Source: Butyricicoccus_A sp963588905 (GTDB lineage: Bacteria > Bacillota > Clostridia > Oscillospirales > Butyricicoccaceae). From it: a stretch of 64,000 nt of DNA. The notes under the pieces were generated by a model. It saw only the letters and a program-made list of their open reading frames with translations, was not told where the DNA came from and did not search any database. Below are positions 53,577 to 61,629 of this stretch, one piece after another (the stretch's first letter is position 1; each line of letters begins with the position of its first letter). A program made the position numbers and the translations under genes. Where the stretch lies: positions 1 through 64,000 of the forward strand of contig CAVAJF010000015.1 in assembly GCA_963588905.1 (NCBI GenBank). Reading direction: 5' to 3'.

Positions 53577-53604
53577 TTGTATTTTTGTTGTAAATGACTA
53601 TAAT
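53577..53604 (+). promoter_or_regulatory. Promoter of a gene-free region
   Basis: TTGTAT (53577-53582), 16 bp, TATAAT (53599-53604). No coding region follows on plus before the terminator at 53801, so it probably drives the RNA described next. Confidence 0.5.
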
Positions 53605-53610
53605 AAGAAT

Positions 53611-53838
53611 TGTTAAGAGGAACGAAACAAACAGAAGAACCTCTTAGCAAAAATGTTTTTTCATTTTTATTTTACCTTCCTTTTCTACTTTTTTTACTAT
53701 ATTGTGTGGTCTGGGATTGCTATTCTTCGTATCTCTCTATCTCTCCTTTCCTTGTTGTTGAAAGAATAGTTTCTCTCTCTTATTCCACAGACCACAAAAA
53801 AAGATTCCGTCCAAATGGGGGACGGAATCTTTTTTTGT
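53611..53838 (+). ncRNA. Candidate small RNA of about 230 nt
   Basis: No reading frame longer than a few dozen codons looks real in 53341-53838. A promoter ends near 53604 and a strong hairpin with T7 (arms 53801-53811 and 53821-53831) ends the region. Between them lie a hairpin TAAGAGG/CCTCTTA (53614-53647) and a long hairpin: TGTGGTCTG-GGA (53705-53716) with TCC-A-CAGACCACA, then CTATTCTT (53720-53727) with AAGAATAG (53762-53769). Its 34-nt loop and the 14-nt bulge are almost pure C/U. Such tracts could pair with Shine-Dalgarno sequences. It resembles no class I recognise. Confidence 0.45.
53801..53838. terminator. Bidirectional terminator
   Basis: An 11-bp stem AAGATTCCGTC/GACGGAATCTT is flanked by A7 upstream and T7 downstream, so it acts in both directions. 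On minus it serves the orphan membrane gene. Confidence 0.9.
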
Positions 53839-54408
53839 CTACTTTTTTTCAGCATCCATAGGAACGGTTTCCAATGTCTGCTCTTCGGATTCCTGAGAAA
53901 CGCCCTGCATCTTGTGCAGCGTTTCAATATGTTTGTCCAGCGCCTCCATCTCTGCTAAATAGGCGTCGACAGCCTTTTTCTTCTGTTCATAGGTACCTTT
54001 GGCAAAGGGAATGCGCAGACGCGGCTCTGCATATTCCCGGCTGATAAAGAAACCGGCAGCGGCACCGATAATCTGCCACCAGCCGACAGCACCCTTGGTC
54101 ATACCTAAATCAAAGACCTGATTGATGATGCCGTATGCAATCATGCCGATACAGAAGAAAATCAGTGTCAGATAAAAGCGCAGCGCAGGCATATTCCACA
54201 GCGTGACCTCGGTTAATTTTGGCTTTAACGCAATGTAATCCGGATGATCGGGAAAATCTGGGTCAATTTCCGGCTGCTTAGTTTGTGATTGTTCCGGTTC
54301 AGAAGCCGATGCGGAGGGTTCCGGCAGATCCGCAGTCAAATCCCGCAGTTTGGTTTTATCAATGTTTTTGTCGTGCATTTCGTCTTTGAGTTGACTGAAA
54401 AAGCTCAT
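53839..54408 (-). CDS. Predicted membrane protein of unknown function
   Basis: A 189-residue protein not recognised. An acidic, low-complexity N-terminus (about 20-60) is followed by two hydrophobic helices (about 80-130), then a charged C-terminal helix rich in Glu/Lys/Ala. The start is the ATG at 54408, with AGGGAG upstream. A -10 TATACT (54458-54463, minus) lies ahead of it. It stands alone beside a PfkB gene on the same strand. Confidence 0.65.
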   Translation of the reverse strand: MSFFSQLKDEMHDKNIDKTKLRDLTADLPEPSASASEPEQSQTKQPEIDPDFPDHPDYIALKPKLTEVTLWNMPALRFYLTLIFFCIGMIAYGIINQVFDLGMTKGAVGWWQIIGAAAGFFISREYAEPRLRIPFAKGTYEQKKKAVDAYLAEMEALDKHIETLHKMQGVSQESEEQTLETVPMDAEKK

Positions 54409-54500
54409 AGGTATCGTCTCTCCCTGTTTTTTTCCAAATCGATGTAGTTCCGCTATTAGTATAGCATACTGCACAAGAAAAGTGTGAATAAATTGGAAAT

Positions 54501-55448
54501 TTACCGTGGATATGCTGTGCGGTATCGCTGGGTTACTTGTTCTAAGCTGCGAACACCGGTCGAAGCACCGATAGATTCCACGGAGACTGAGGCAGCGGCA
54601 TTGGCAAATCGAGCACAGTCGATAAAATCACGACCGTCCAGCAGACCGGCAAAAAATCCTGCGGCAAATGTGTCTCCTGCACCTGTCGTATCAATACAGT
54701 GCGTGTCCGGACAGGCAGGGACTTGTGTGCGCAGACCGGTTTGATCTGCGAGCAAACAACCGCGGGCACCCAATTTGATGATGACATGCCGCGCACCGGC
54801 TGCGATGAGACAATCCGCCATGCGCATGGGATTGGATTCTCCGGTCACAGCACCTGCTTCTGCTTCGTTTGCAAAGAGATAGTCCAGCTGAGAAAAAGCC
54901 GGTGTCATTTCCGGCAGGCGTTCGCCGTGCTTGGGCAAAGTCATGTCTGCGCAGACGAGCAACCCTTGCTGCCGCACGCGCTGAAATAGCTGGGCGAGCT
55001 GTTGGGGATTGATTTTCGGAAAGACAAAAATGCTTGCGAAACAGAAAATAGATGCACCGTGCAGTGCTTCTGCCGTGATGTCCGTGGCTTCCAAGGCGCG
55101 CAGACTGCCATGAGGATTGGTGAAGAAACGACGCTCTCCTTGCTTGTCTACGAGGACGACATTGACACCGGTAGAGAGATCGTCGCGTTCCTGAAAAAAC
55201 GAGGTGTCAATGCCTGCTTGTGCACAGGTTTGTTTGATGTATGCTCCGGCGTCATCGGTTCCGATGCGAGTAATCAGCCGCACCTGCTTGCCGAGACGAG
55301 ATAATACCATCGCTTCATTCATGGCATCTCCACCTGTAGTCAACATGATATTTTCTGCAGGGGTAGAGACGCGGGAAAAGACATCAGGATCTGCCGGTAC
55401 GACCGGCACATCGACAATCGCAGCACCGGCGAGAACGAGATCAGACAT
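54501..55448 (-). CDS. PfkB family carbohydrate kinase
   Basis: A 315-residue ribokinase-fold kinase. The signatures GGDAMNEAMVLSRLG (substrate site) and DTTGAGDTFAAGF (catalytic Asp, anion hole) are intact. It phosphorylates a sugar or nucleoside of unknown identity. AAAGGAG lies 7 bases before the ATG. It lies 18 bp downstream of the AraC gene and is probably co-transcribed with it. Confidence 0.9.
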   Translation of the reverse strand: MSDLVLAGAAIVDVPVVPADPDVFSRVSTPAENIMLTTGGDAMNEAMVLSRLGKQVRLITRIGTDDAGAYIKQTCAQAGIDTSFFQERDDLSTGVNVVLVDKQGERRFFTNPHGSLRALEATDITAEALHGASIFCFASIFVFPKINPQQLAQLFQRVRQQGLLVCADMTLPKHGERLPEMTPAFSQLDYLFANEAEAGAVTGESNPMRMADCLIAAGARHVIIKLGARGCLLADQTGLRTQVPACPDTHCIDTTGAGDTFAAGFFAGLLDGRDFIDCARFANAAASVSVESIGASTGVRSLEQVTQRYRTAYPR

Positions 55449-55466
55449 AAAAAGACTCCTTTCCGG

Positions 55467-56339
55467 TCAAATGGGATTGCGCCGAAACGCAGCAGGGGTG
55501 ATACCGGATTTACCGGAAAATGATGTGATAAAATTTGCTTCACTGTGATAGCCGACCTGATAGGCAATCTGTTTGATAGAAAGATCGGTTGTCAATAGCA
55601 GCTCTTTGGCGGCATCAATGCGGCGCAGAGTAATGAATTCGTGCGGAGAAAAGCCCGTTTGCATTTTGAACAAACGCGATAGGTGAGAAGGGCTTAAATT
55701 GACAGAAGCCGCAATATCTGCCACAGAAATCGGCTCAAATAAATGCTGCATCATAAAATCCACAACTTGTGATACCGCGTCTTTTTCGGACGGCAACGAA
55801 GCTGTGCAGGGAAGAACGATCAATTCGCACAGCAGTCGATGAATTCGCTGCGATTGTTCCGTTTCGCTCATACGACCGGGCAAACGGAAGCTATGAATCA
55901 GCTGCATCATCATATTTTTTGTGCCCATGGATGACGGCGGTGTAAAGACAATACGATTGGTGTCTAAACTGCGGATGTAGGAGAAAAATTCCTTTGTATT
56001 GCAGCCTTCAATGTGCATCCAAAGCGTCTCGCTCGGCTCTAATGCGTGGAAACGATGAGGCAGAGCGCAGTCAATCAAAGCGATTTGGCCAGAGCAGACG
56101 ATATTGCGAATGCCGGCGTTTTCGACTTGCACACGGCCGGAACAGACGTAATATAAGGTAGAATTGCGATGACTGGGCAGCTGAGCCACATCGCAGTCGT
56201 CTCGGAAATCATATTCCGGCGTGCAGTAATAGTGTCCGCATCGCGTGATATAATAAAATAATTTTCCGGCGGCGGCGCTTGGTGTGTTAAAATAGCGATC
56301 CGATTGCAGCAAAACGCCGGGTTCTGTACATTTTCCCAT
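55467..56339 (-). CDS. AraC family transcriptional regulator
   Basis: A 290-residue regulator. An N-terminal cupin-like sensing domain (about 20-140) precedes a C-terminal double HTH (VADIAASVNLSPSHLSRLFKMQTG and IKQIAYQVGYHSEANF). It probably senses a carbohydrate and controls the downstream PfkB kinase. It is divergent from a MATE gene, which it might also regulate. Confidence 0.9.
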   Translation of the reverse strand: MGKCTEPGVLLQSDRYFNTPSAAAGKLFYYITRCGHYYCTPEYDFRDDCDVAQLPSHRNSTLYYVCSGRVQVENAGIRNIVCSGQIALIDCALPHRFHALEPSETLWMHIEGCNTKEFFSYIRSLDTNRIVFTPPSSMGTKNMMMQLIHSFRLPGRMSETEQSQRIHRLLCELIVLPCTASLPSEKDAVSQVVDFMMQHLFEPISVADIAASVNLSPSHLSRLFKMQTGFSPHEFITLRRIDAAKELLLTTDLSIKQIAYQVGYHSEANFITSFSGKSGITPAAFRRNPI

Positions 56340-56360
56340 AAAACCTTCTCCTTTGTTTCT

Positions 56361-56439
56361 AGTATATCATTTTCACAGCATAAAATCAAAACGATTGGGC
56401 GGAAAAATGAATTGTAATTTATTCAGATACGCGTATAAT
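56361..56439. promoter_or_regulatory. Divergent promoters for AraC and MATE
   Basis: On minus, TTGATT (56384-56389), 17 bp, TATACT (56361-56366). On plus, TTGTAA (56412-56417), 16 bp, TATAAT (56434-56439). The -35 boxes lie 22 bp apart. Confidence 0.7.
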
Positions 56440-56515
56440 AGAAGAAACAAGAGAAAATATGCAGCATTTGGTGCGATTTTGCGAAAAAATATGTAGAAAG
56501 AGAGGAAAATTATGT

Positions 56516-57889
56516 ATGATTCGAGATAAGAGGTTTTATAAATCGTTTGCCGGATTGACGGCGAGTATTGCTCTGCAAAATTTGCTGACGTATTCGGTTA
56601 ATCTGGCGGATAATATCATGATTGGACGGTATTCTCAGGACGCACTGTCCGGTGTGTCGCTGTGCAATCAATACCAGTTCTTTTTGCAGATGCTGGTTGT
56701 CGGCGTCAGCGAAGGCATTGTGGTGCTCGGTTCGCGCTATTGGGGCAAAAAGGATTTGAAGCCGATTCCGAGTATTATCGGCTGCGGTCTGCGGTTTGGC
56801 TGTGGTCTGGCCCTGCTGATGTTTTTGGCAGCCCTGCTGGTGCCGAACCAACTGATTGGCCTGATGACCAACGATGCCGCTGTCGCTGCGCAGGCGTTGG
56901 ACTATTTGCAGATTATCTGCTTTACTTATGTGATTTTTGCGGGAACCAATATGCTGGCAAGTTCGTTGCGTTCGATTGGCATTGTGAAAATCGGGTATAT
57001 CATAGCGGGCTCCACACTTTGCATTAACATTGTACTCAACAGTCTGCTGATATACGGTCGATGTGGTTTTCCGGAATTGGGTGCCCGCGGTGCAGCTATT
57101 GCAACACTGATTTCACGCACAGTGGAACTCCTCATTGTGATTTGGTTCCTCAAATACAGAGAACATGCGCTGAATCTCAATCTCAAAAAGTTGGTGTGCA
57201 TTGACACGAGATATATGCGTGATTATGTGCAGGTATCGCTGCCGCTGCTCATTACACAGGCGTTATGGGGCTTTAATTCCATTGCACAGACGGCAATTAT
57301 CGGCAATATGGATGATTCCGCGTCCGTACTGCCTGCCAATTCTATTTCTGTTATTGTATTCCAGATTATTTCGGTTGTTGGTTACGGAGCAGCGAGTGCC
57401 GCAGCGATTATCACCGGCAAAACACTGGGAGAAAATGAGAAGCAGCCGGTTCAAGCGATCAAACCACTGCTGCATACGCTACAGATTGTTTTTGTTGGGA
57501 TTGGTATCGTGACCGGCGTGGTGCTGTTTTTGGCGCAATTCCCGATTCTGCATATTTATGATACCCTCACGCCGAGAGCGGCACAACTGACCAAACAATT
57601 TATCACCGTTTTGGCGATTACTACCGTCGGCACGTGCTATCAGATGGCAACCGACAGTGGCTTTTTGCGGGCGGGAGGCGATACGCGCTTTTCCATGATA
57701 AACAACAATATTTGGACTTGGCTCATTTGCCTGCCGTGCGCATATTTGTCCGCTTTTGTGTTCCATTTTCCGCCAGCTGTTGTATTTTTCTGTTTGAAAA
57801 TGGATCAGATCGGAAAGTGCCCGATTATTTACCTGCGAGCAAAGTCGTACCGCTGGATTCATATTCTGACAAGAGAATCGGCATCTTGA
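56516..57889 (+). CDS. MATE family efflux transporter
   Basis: A 457-residue protein with twelve predicted helices. It opens with FAGLTASIALQNLLTYSVNLADNIMIGRYSQ, a typical MATE first helix and loop. The start is the ATG at 56516, with AGAGG about 10 bases upstream; the longer reading adds 19 unlike residues. Substrate unknown. Confidence 0.88.
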   Translation: MIRDKRFYKSFAGLTASIALQNLLTYSVNLADNIMIGRYSQDALSGVSLCNQYQFFLQMLVVGVSEGIVVLGSRYWGKKDLKPIPSIIGCGLRFGCGLALLMFLAALLVPNQLIGLMTNDAAVAAQALDYLQIICFTYVIFAGTNMLASSLRSIGIVKIGYIIAGSTLCINIVLNSLLIYGRCGFPELGARGAAIATLISRTVELLIVIWFLKYREHALNLNLKKLVCIDTRYMRDYVQVSLPLLITQALWGFNSIAQTAIIGNMDDSASVLPANSISVIVFQIISVVGYGAASAAAIITGKTLGENEKQPVQAIKPLLHTLQIVFVGIGIVTGVVLFLAQFPILHIYDTLTPRAAQLTKQFITVLAITTVGTCYQMATDSGFLRAGGDTRFSMINNNIWTWLICLPCAYLSAFVFHFPPAVVFFCLKMDQIGKCPIIYLRAKSYRWIHILTRESAS

Positions 57890-57916
57890 CAAATAGCAAC
57901 CAAATCACCCGGCTGC

Positions 57917-57945
57917 TTTACAACATGTGCTTTTTTCCGTATAAT
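57917..57945 (+). promoter_or_regulatory. Promoter of the MBL-fold gene
   Basis: TTTACA (57917-57922), 17 bp, TATAAT (57940-57945). Confidence 0.75.
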
Positions 57946-57977
57946 ACAAAAGAAATAATAAGAAGGAGAAAAAGCAT

Positions 57978-58778
57978 ATGAAATTGACGATATTGGGAAC
58001 CGGCAATGCGCTGGTGACGGAATGTTATAACACCTGCTTTGTGCTCAGCGAAGGGGAAAAGCATTTTATGGTAGATGCAGGCGGCGGAAACACGGTTTTG
58101 CGTCAGCTCAAGCAGGCAGGAATTGATGTCAACACCATTCACGATTTGTTTTTGACACATAAGCATGTCGACCATTTTATGGGTGTGATTTGGATGATTC
58201 GCATCATTTGCCAGAATATGCAGAAGGGTGTTTATACAGGAGAAGCGCGGATTTATGGTCATGCAGAGGTGATAGAGCAGGTCAATCAGGTTGCGCATAT
58301 GCTTCTGGGTAAAAAGCAGACCAAGTACATCGGAGACCGTGTTCATCTCATCGCTGTGGCAGATGGTGAAACACGGGAGATTCAGGGCAATTCGGTTACC
58401 TTTTTTGATATTCAGTCTACGAAAGCAAAGCAGTTTGGATTTCAGATCACACTGCCGGATGGAAAGCGTTTGACCTGCTGCGGAGACGAACCGTATCGAG
58501 AATGTGAAGAAAAATATGCGAAAAACAGTGATTGGCTGCTGCACGAAGCCTTTTGCTTGGATGCACAGGCAGATATTTTTCATCCGTATGAAAAGAGCCA
58601 TTCGACAGCGAAGGATGCCTGCCAGACGGCAGAAAAGCTGCATGTCAAAAATCTTGTATTATATCATACAGAAGACAAAAACATTGCTCACCGGCGGGAG
58701 CTGTATACGGCGGAAGGTCAGCCGTATTTTAGCGGAAACTTGTATGTGCCGGACGATTTAGATGTGATAGAGCTGTAA
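57978..58778 (+). CDS. Metallo-beta-lactamase-fold hydrolase (RNase Z-like)
   Basis: A 266-residue MBL-fold protein. The metal motif reads THKHVDHF, with further ligands in CCGDE and YHTED. The N-terminal LGTGNALVTECYNTCFVL recalls RNase Z and its non-tRNA relatives. It lacks the tRNA-clamp extension, so a small-molecule or phosphodiester substrate is more likely than tRNA. AAGGAG precedes the ATG. Confidence 0.8.
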   Translation: MKLTILGTGNALVTECYNTCFVLSEGEKHFMVDAGGGNTVLRQLKQAGIDVNTIHDLFLTHKHVDHFMGVIWMIRIICQNMQKGVYTGEARIYGHAEVIEQVNQVAHMLLGKKQTKYIGDRVHLIAVADGETREIQGNSVTFFDIQSTKAKQFGFQITLPDGKRLTCCGDEPYRECEEKYAKNSDWLLHEAFCLDAQADIFHPYEKSHSTAKDACQTAEKLHVKNLVLYHTEDKNIAHRRELYTAEGQPYFSGNLYVPDDLDVIEL

Positions 58779-58780
58779 AA

Positions 58781-58818
58781 AAACAAGTCTGATTCTTTTT
58801 TGAATCAGACTTGTTTTT
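58781..58818. terminator. Bidirectional terminator overlapping a stop codon
   Basis: A stem AACAAGTCTGATTC/GAATCAGACTTGTT flanked by A-rich and T6 sequence lies between convergent MBL and MATE genes. The MATE stop (58805-58807) lies inside its right arm. Confidence 0.9.
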
Positions 58819-60166
58819 TCAGTTGGCGGTATACTGTGAAGTACATGGTTGTAAAGCTGGCAGCGCCGCCGAGCAGGTTGGAAATCGGCTCAGCGAGGAA
58901 GACACCGTTGACGCCCAGCGCGGCAATATGTGGCAAAAGCAGCGTCAGCGGAATCACGACAATAACCTTGCGGAAAATAGAGAAGAAAATTGCCTGATGT
59001 GATTTGCCCAGAGCGGTAAAGACCGATTGGGCGGAAAACTGAAATGCCATGAAGCAAAAGCCAAAGAAATACAAATGCATGGATGGCACGCCTGCGGCGA
59101 GCAATTGCGGATCGGTATTGAAAATCGAGATAAAAAAGTGCGGAAAGAGAGAAACAATGCCCCACATGAGTGTCGAATAGACAAACAACAGCCCGGTTAA
59201 AAACACAATCGCCTTGCGGACACGCTCCAGCAGGGCGGCACCGTAATTGAAACTGATGACCGGCTGCGCGCTGCTAGTAATACCATTGACAGGAAGCATG
59301 ATAATTTCCCGTACAGAGTTGAGCACGGTCATGACGCCGACATATAGATCACCGCCAAAGGTTTGCAGGGTGCTGTTGCAGGCAACCTGCACCAAGCTGT
59401 TTGTGACGTTCATGGTAAAGCCGGCAAGTCCAAGCGTTAAAATTCTCTGCACGCGCTGTGCTTGCAATCGCATGTATTTGGTGCGAATGCGCAGCAGTGT
59501 TTTGGAACCGGTCAAAAAGCGGAACGTCCAGATAGCAGAAACAAATTGTGAGAGCACCGTTGCACATGCTGCACCGCGCACGCCCATATGCAGAGCAAAG
59601 ATAAAGATTGGATCGAGAATTAAATTGAGCACTGCGCCGATGATGACGGTTAGCATACCGGTAGTGCCGAAACCCTGCGCATTGATGAACTGATTTAATC
59701 CCAATGACAGCATGACGAAAATGGTACCGAATAGGTAAATCGTGATATAGGACATGGCATAGGGCAGGGTCGTTTCACTTGCGCCGAGCGCCAGCAGAAG
59801 AGGGCGGCGGATAAGCAGTCCCAAAACGGTCAAAGAAACACCAATGCCCAGAAGCAGGGTAAAGCAATTGCCTAAAATGGCTTCTGCTTCTTCGGATTCT
59901 CCGGCGCCGCGCTTTATCGAGAACAGCGGTGCACCGCCCATACCGACGAGGTTGGAAAAGGCCAAAATCATCGTGATAATGGGAAAACATACGCCCAAAC
60001 CGGTTAAAGCGTGCGTGGCATCGGCGCCGATTCTGCCGATATATACGCGGTCAATAATGTTATATAAGACGTTGACCAATTGCGCCAACGTCATAGGTAC
60101 AGCGAGTCGAATGATGTTGGAGGACACACTGCCCTGAGAAAAATCTGTATTGGTCTGCGCTTGCAA
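58805..60166 (-). CDS. MATE family efflux transporter
   Basis: A 453-residue MATE exporter starting SQGSVSSNIIRLAVPMTLAQLVNVLYNIIDRVYIGRIG. I place the start at TTG 60166, since AAGGAAG lies 8 bases upstream and the encoded N-terminus fits the family. The longer reading adds 88 unlike residues over the divergent promoter region. Substrate unknown. Confidence 0.87.
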   Translation of the reverse strand: MQAQTNTDFSQGSVSSNIIRLAVPMTLAQLVNVLYNIIDRVYIGRIGADATHALTGLGVCFPIITMILAFSNLVGMGGAPLFSIKRGAGESEEAEAILGNCFTLLLGIGVSLTVLGLLIRRPLLLALGASETTLPYAMSYITIYLFGTIFVMLSLGLNQFINAQGFGTTGMLTVIIGAVLNLILDPIFIFALHMGVRGAACATVLSQFVSAIWTFRFLTGSKTLLRIRTKYMRLQAQRVQRILTLGLAGFTMNVTNSLVQVACNSTLQTFGGDLYVGVMTVLNSVREIIMLPVNGITSSAQPVISFNYGAALLERVRKAIVFLTGLLFVYSTLMWGIVSLFPHFFISIFNTDPQLLAAGVPSMHLYFFGFCFMAFQFSAQSVFTALGKSHQAIFFSIFRKVIVVIPLTLLLPHIAALGVNGVFLAEPISNLLGGAASFTTMYFTVYRQLKKQV

Positions 60167-60208
60167 GACAGTCGCTTCCTTTCTGAAAATTATAGATTCT
60201 TGAAAAAT

Positions 60209-60286
60209 ATTATAACATCTTGCTATAGAAAAAGCAAAAGATTGGCTATCTTTCAAATTGACATAACACAAGCAATTTTGTATGCT
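60209..60286. promoter_or_regulatory. Divergent promoters for MATE and MFS
   Basis: On minus, TTGCTT (60232-60237), 17 bp, TATAAT (60209-60214). On plus, TTGACA (60258-60263), 17 bp, TATGCT (60281-60286). Confidence 0.75.
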
Positions 60287-60333
60287 AGTGTTCGTGAGAA
60301 ACAATATAAGAGGAAAGGTAGTATATACAACAA

Positions 60334-61563
60334 ATGGAACAAGAAAAATCTTTTTTTCAACGCATTGGAAAAGATAAGCGATATATTGTATTAAACTTGT
60401 TTTTCGCTTATTTTTCGCTGGGTGTGGCACTCATTATGCTCGGCTCGGTGCTTCCGGTGCTCAAATCCGACTATGCACTCAATTATCAGGTCGGCGGTAT
60501 GCTGCTGTCGGTGCAGTCGATTGGCTATGCCGTAGCCGGTCTCGGTGCAGGTTTTCTGCCGCTGTATCTGGGGCTGAAAAAATCGTTTATTTTGCTGACT
60601 TCCGGCACATGCATCGGTATGGGAATGCTGCTCGCAAGCGGCAATCCGGTTTGGCTTCTCATTGCGATGGGCTTGATTGGCATCAGCAAGGGTGCAGTGA
60701 CCAACTATAACAACCAGATCATGACGGAACTGGCAGAAGGCGACGCCGGTCCGCTCAACCTGATGCACGCATTTTTTGCAATTGGCGCATGTCTGGCACC
60801 GCTTATCGTATTGGTGTGTGGAAAAGTTGATGCGAGCGGTTGGAGACTGGCGGTTTTCCTGTCGGCAGCAGCAGTCGGTGTGGGACTGGTCGCCATGTTC
60901 CGCATGAAAATGAGCGATACGCAACCGACGCAGGAGCACAGCGAAAGCAAGGCCAAGGTGTCTTATGGTTTCTTCAAAGAAAAAATATTTTGGATTACAA
61001 TGCTCATTTGCTTTTTCTATCAGGGCATTGAGGGAACCATGATGGGCTGGCTGACATCATTCTTTGTCGATTCGCACGTGATGACAGACAGCTTTGCACA
61101 GGTAGTTACCTCTACGCTGTGGATTGCTTTGCTCATCGGCCGCATCAGCTGTTCGCGTTTGGCTGCCAAGTTCAAACCGAGCCAGATGATTCTGGCAATG
61201 GCCATCGGCCAGTTTGTCTTTTTGACTATGCTCGTCACGAGCCATAGCTTTGCCGGTATGATGATTGCGACGATTGGGTTGGGTCTCAGCATGTCCGGCA
61301 TGTATGGCACATCGGTATCCAATGCCGGTGATTTGTTCACTCGTTACCCGGTGTGCATGGGATTCTTTGTCCTGATGACTAGCTCCGGTGCCGTGGTTGC
61401 TCCGGCGGTTGTCGGTGCCGTGGCAAATGCGTCGAATATGCGTTTGGGCATTTCGTGCCTGTTGCTGGCAGCGGTTGCGCTGGTTGTCATGGCTCTCGGC
61501 AATGTGCGTATGGGATACCTGCGCCGCCAGAGAGCGAAAAAAGCAAACAAGCAGCACGCATAA
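60334..61563 (+). CDS. MFS transporter
   Basis: A 409-residue protein with twelve helices (major facilitator superfamily), FucP/sugar-type in general look (YAVAGLGAGFLPLYLGLKKSF near 60-80). It may import a sugar or export a drug; neither is decided by sequence. An AGGAAAGG lies 15 bases before the ATG, a long spacing. It ends at a strong terminator. Confidence 0.85.
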   Translation: MEQEKSFFQRIGKDKRYIVLNLFFAYFSLGVALIMLGSVLPVLKSDYALNYQVGGMLLSVQSIGYAVAGLGAGFLPLYLGLKKSFILLTSGTCIGMGMLLASGNPVWLLIAMGLIGISKGAVTNYNNQIMTELAEGDAGPLNLMHAFFAIGACLAPLIVLVCGKVDASGWRLAVFLSAAAVGVGLVAMFRMKMSDTQPTQEHSESKAKVSYGFFKEKIFWITMLICFFYQGIEGTMMGWLTSFFVDSHVMTDSFAQVVTSTLWIALLIGRISCSRLAAKFKPSQMILAMAIGQFVFLTMLVTSHSFAGMMIATIGLGLSMSGMYGTSVSNAGDLFTRYPVCMGFFVLMTSSGAVVAPAVVGAVANASNMRLGISCLLLAAVALVVMALGNVRMGYLRRQRAKKANKQHA

Positions 61564-61578
61564 TTATCGTGTATATCA

Positions 61579-61612
61579 TAAAATCCCGCGGTTTTTACAC
61601 CGCGGGATTTTT
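61579..61612. terminator. Terminator between MFS and hydrogenase genes
   Basis: A 12-bp stem AAATCCCGCGGT/ACCGCGGGATTT (61581-61592, 61599-61610) with T5 downstream. Confidence 0.88.
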
Positions 61613-61629
61613 GCATGGATAAAGAAAGC

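Noticed and set aside
53611..53838. 6S RNA as the identity of the candidate small RNA
   Set aside because: 6S RNA forms one long rod with paired ends and a central bubble. Here the 5' end folds locally and the 3' end is a separate terminator.
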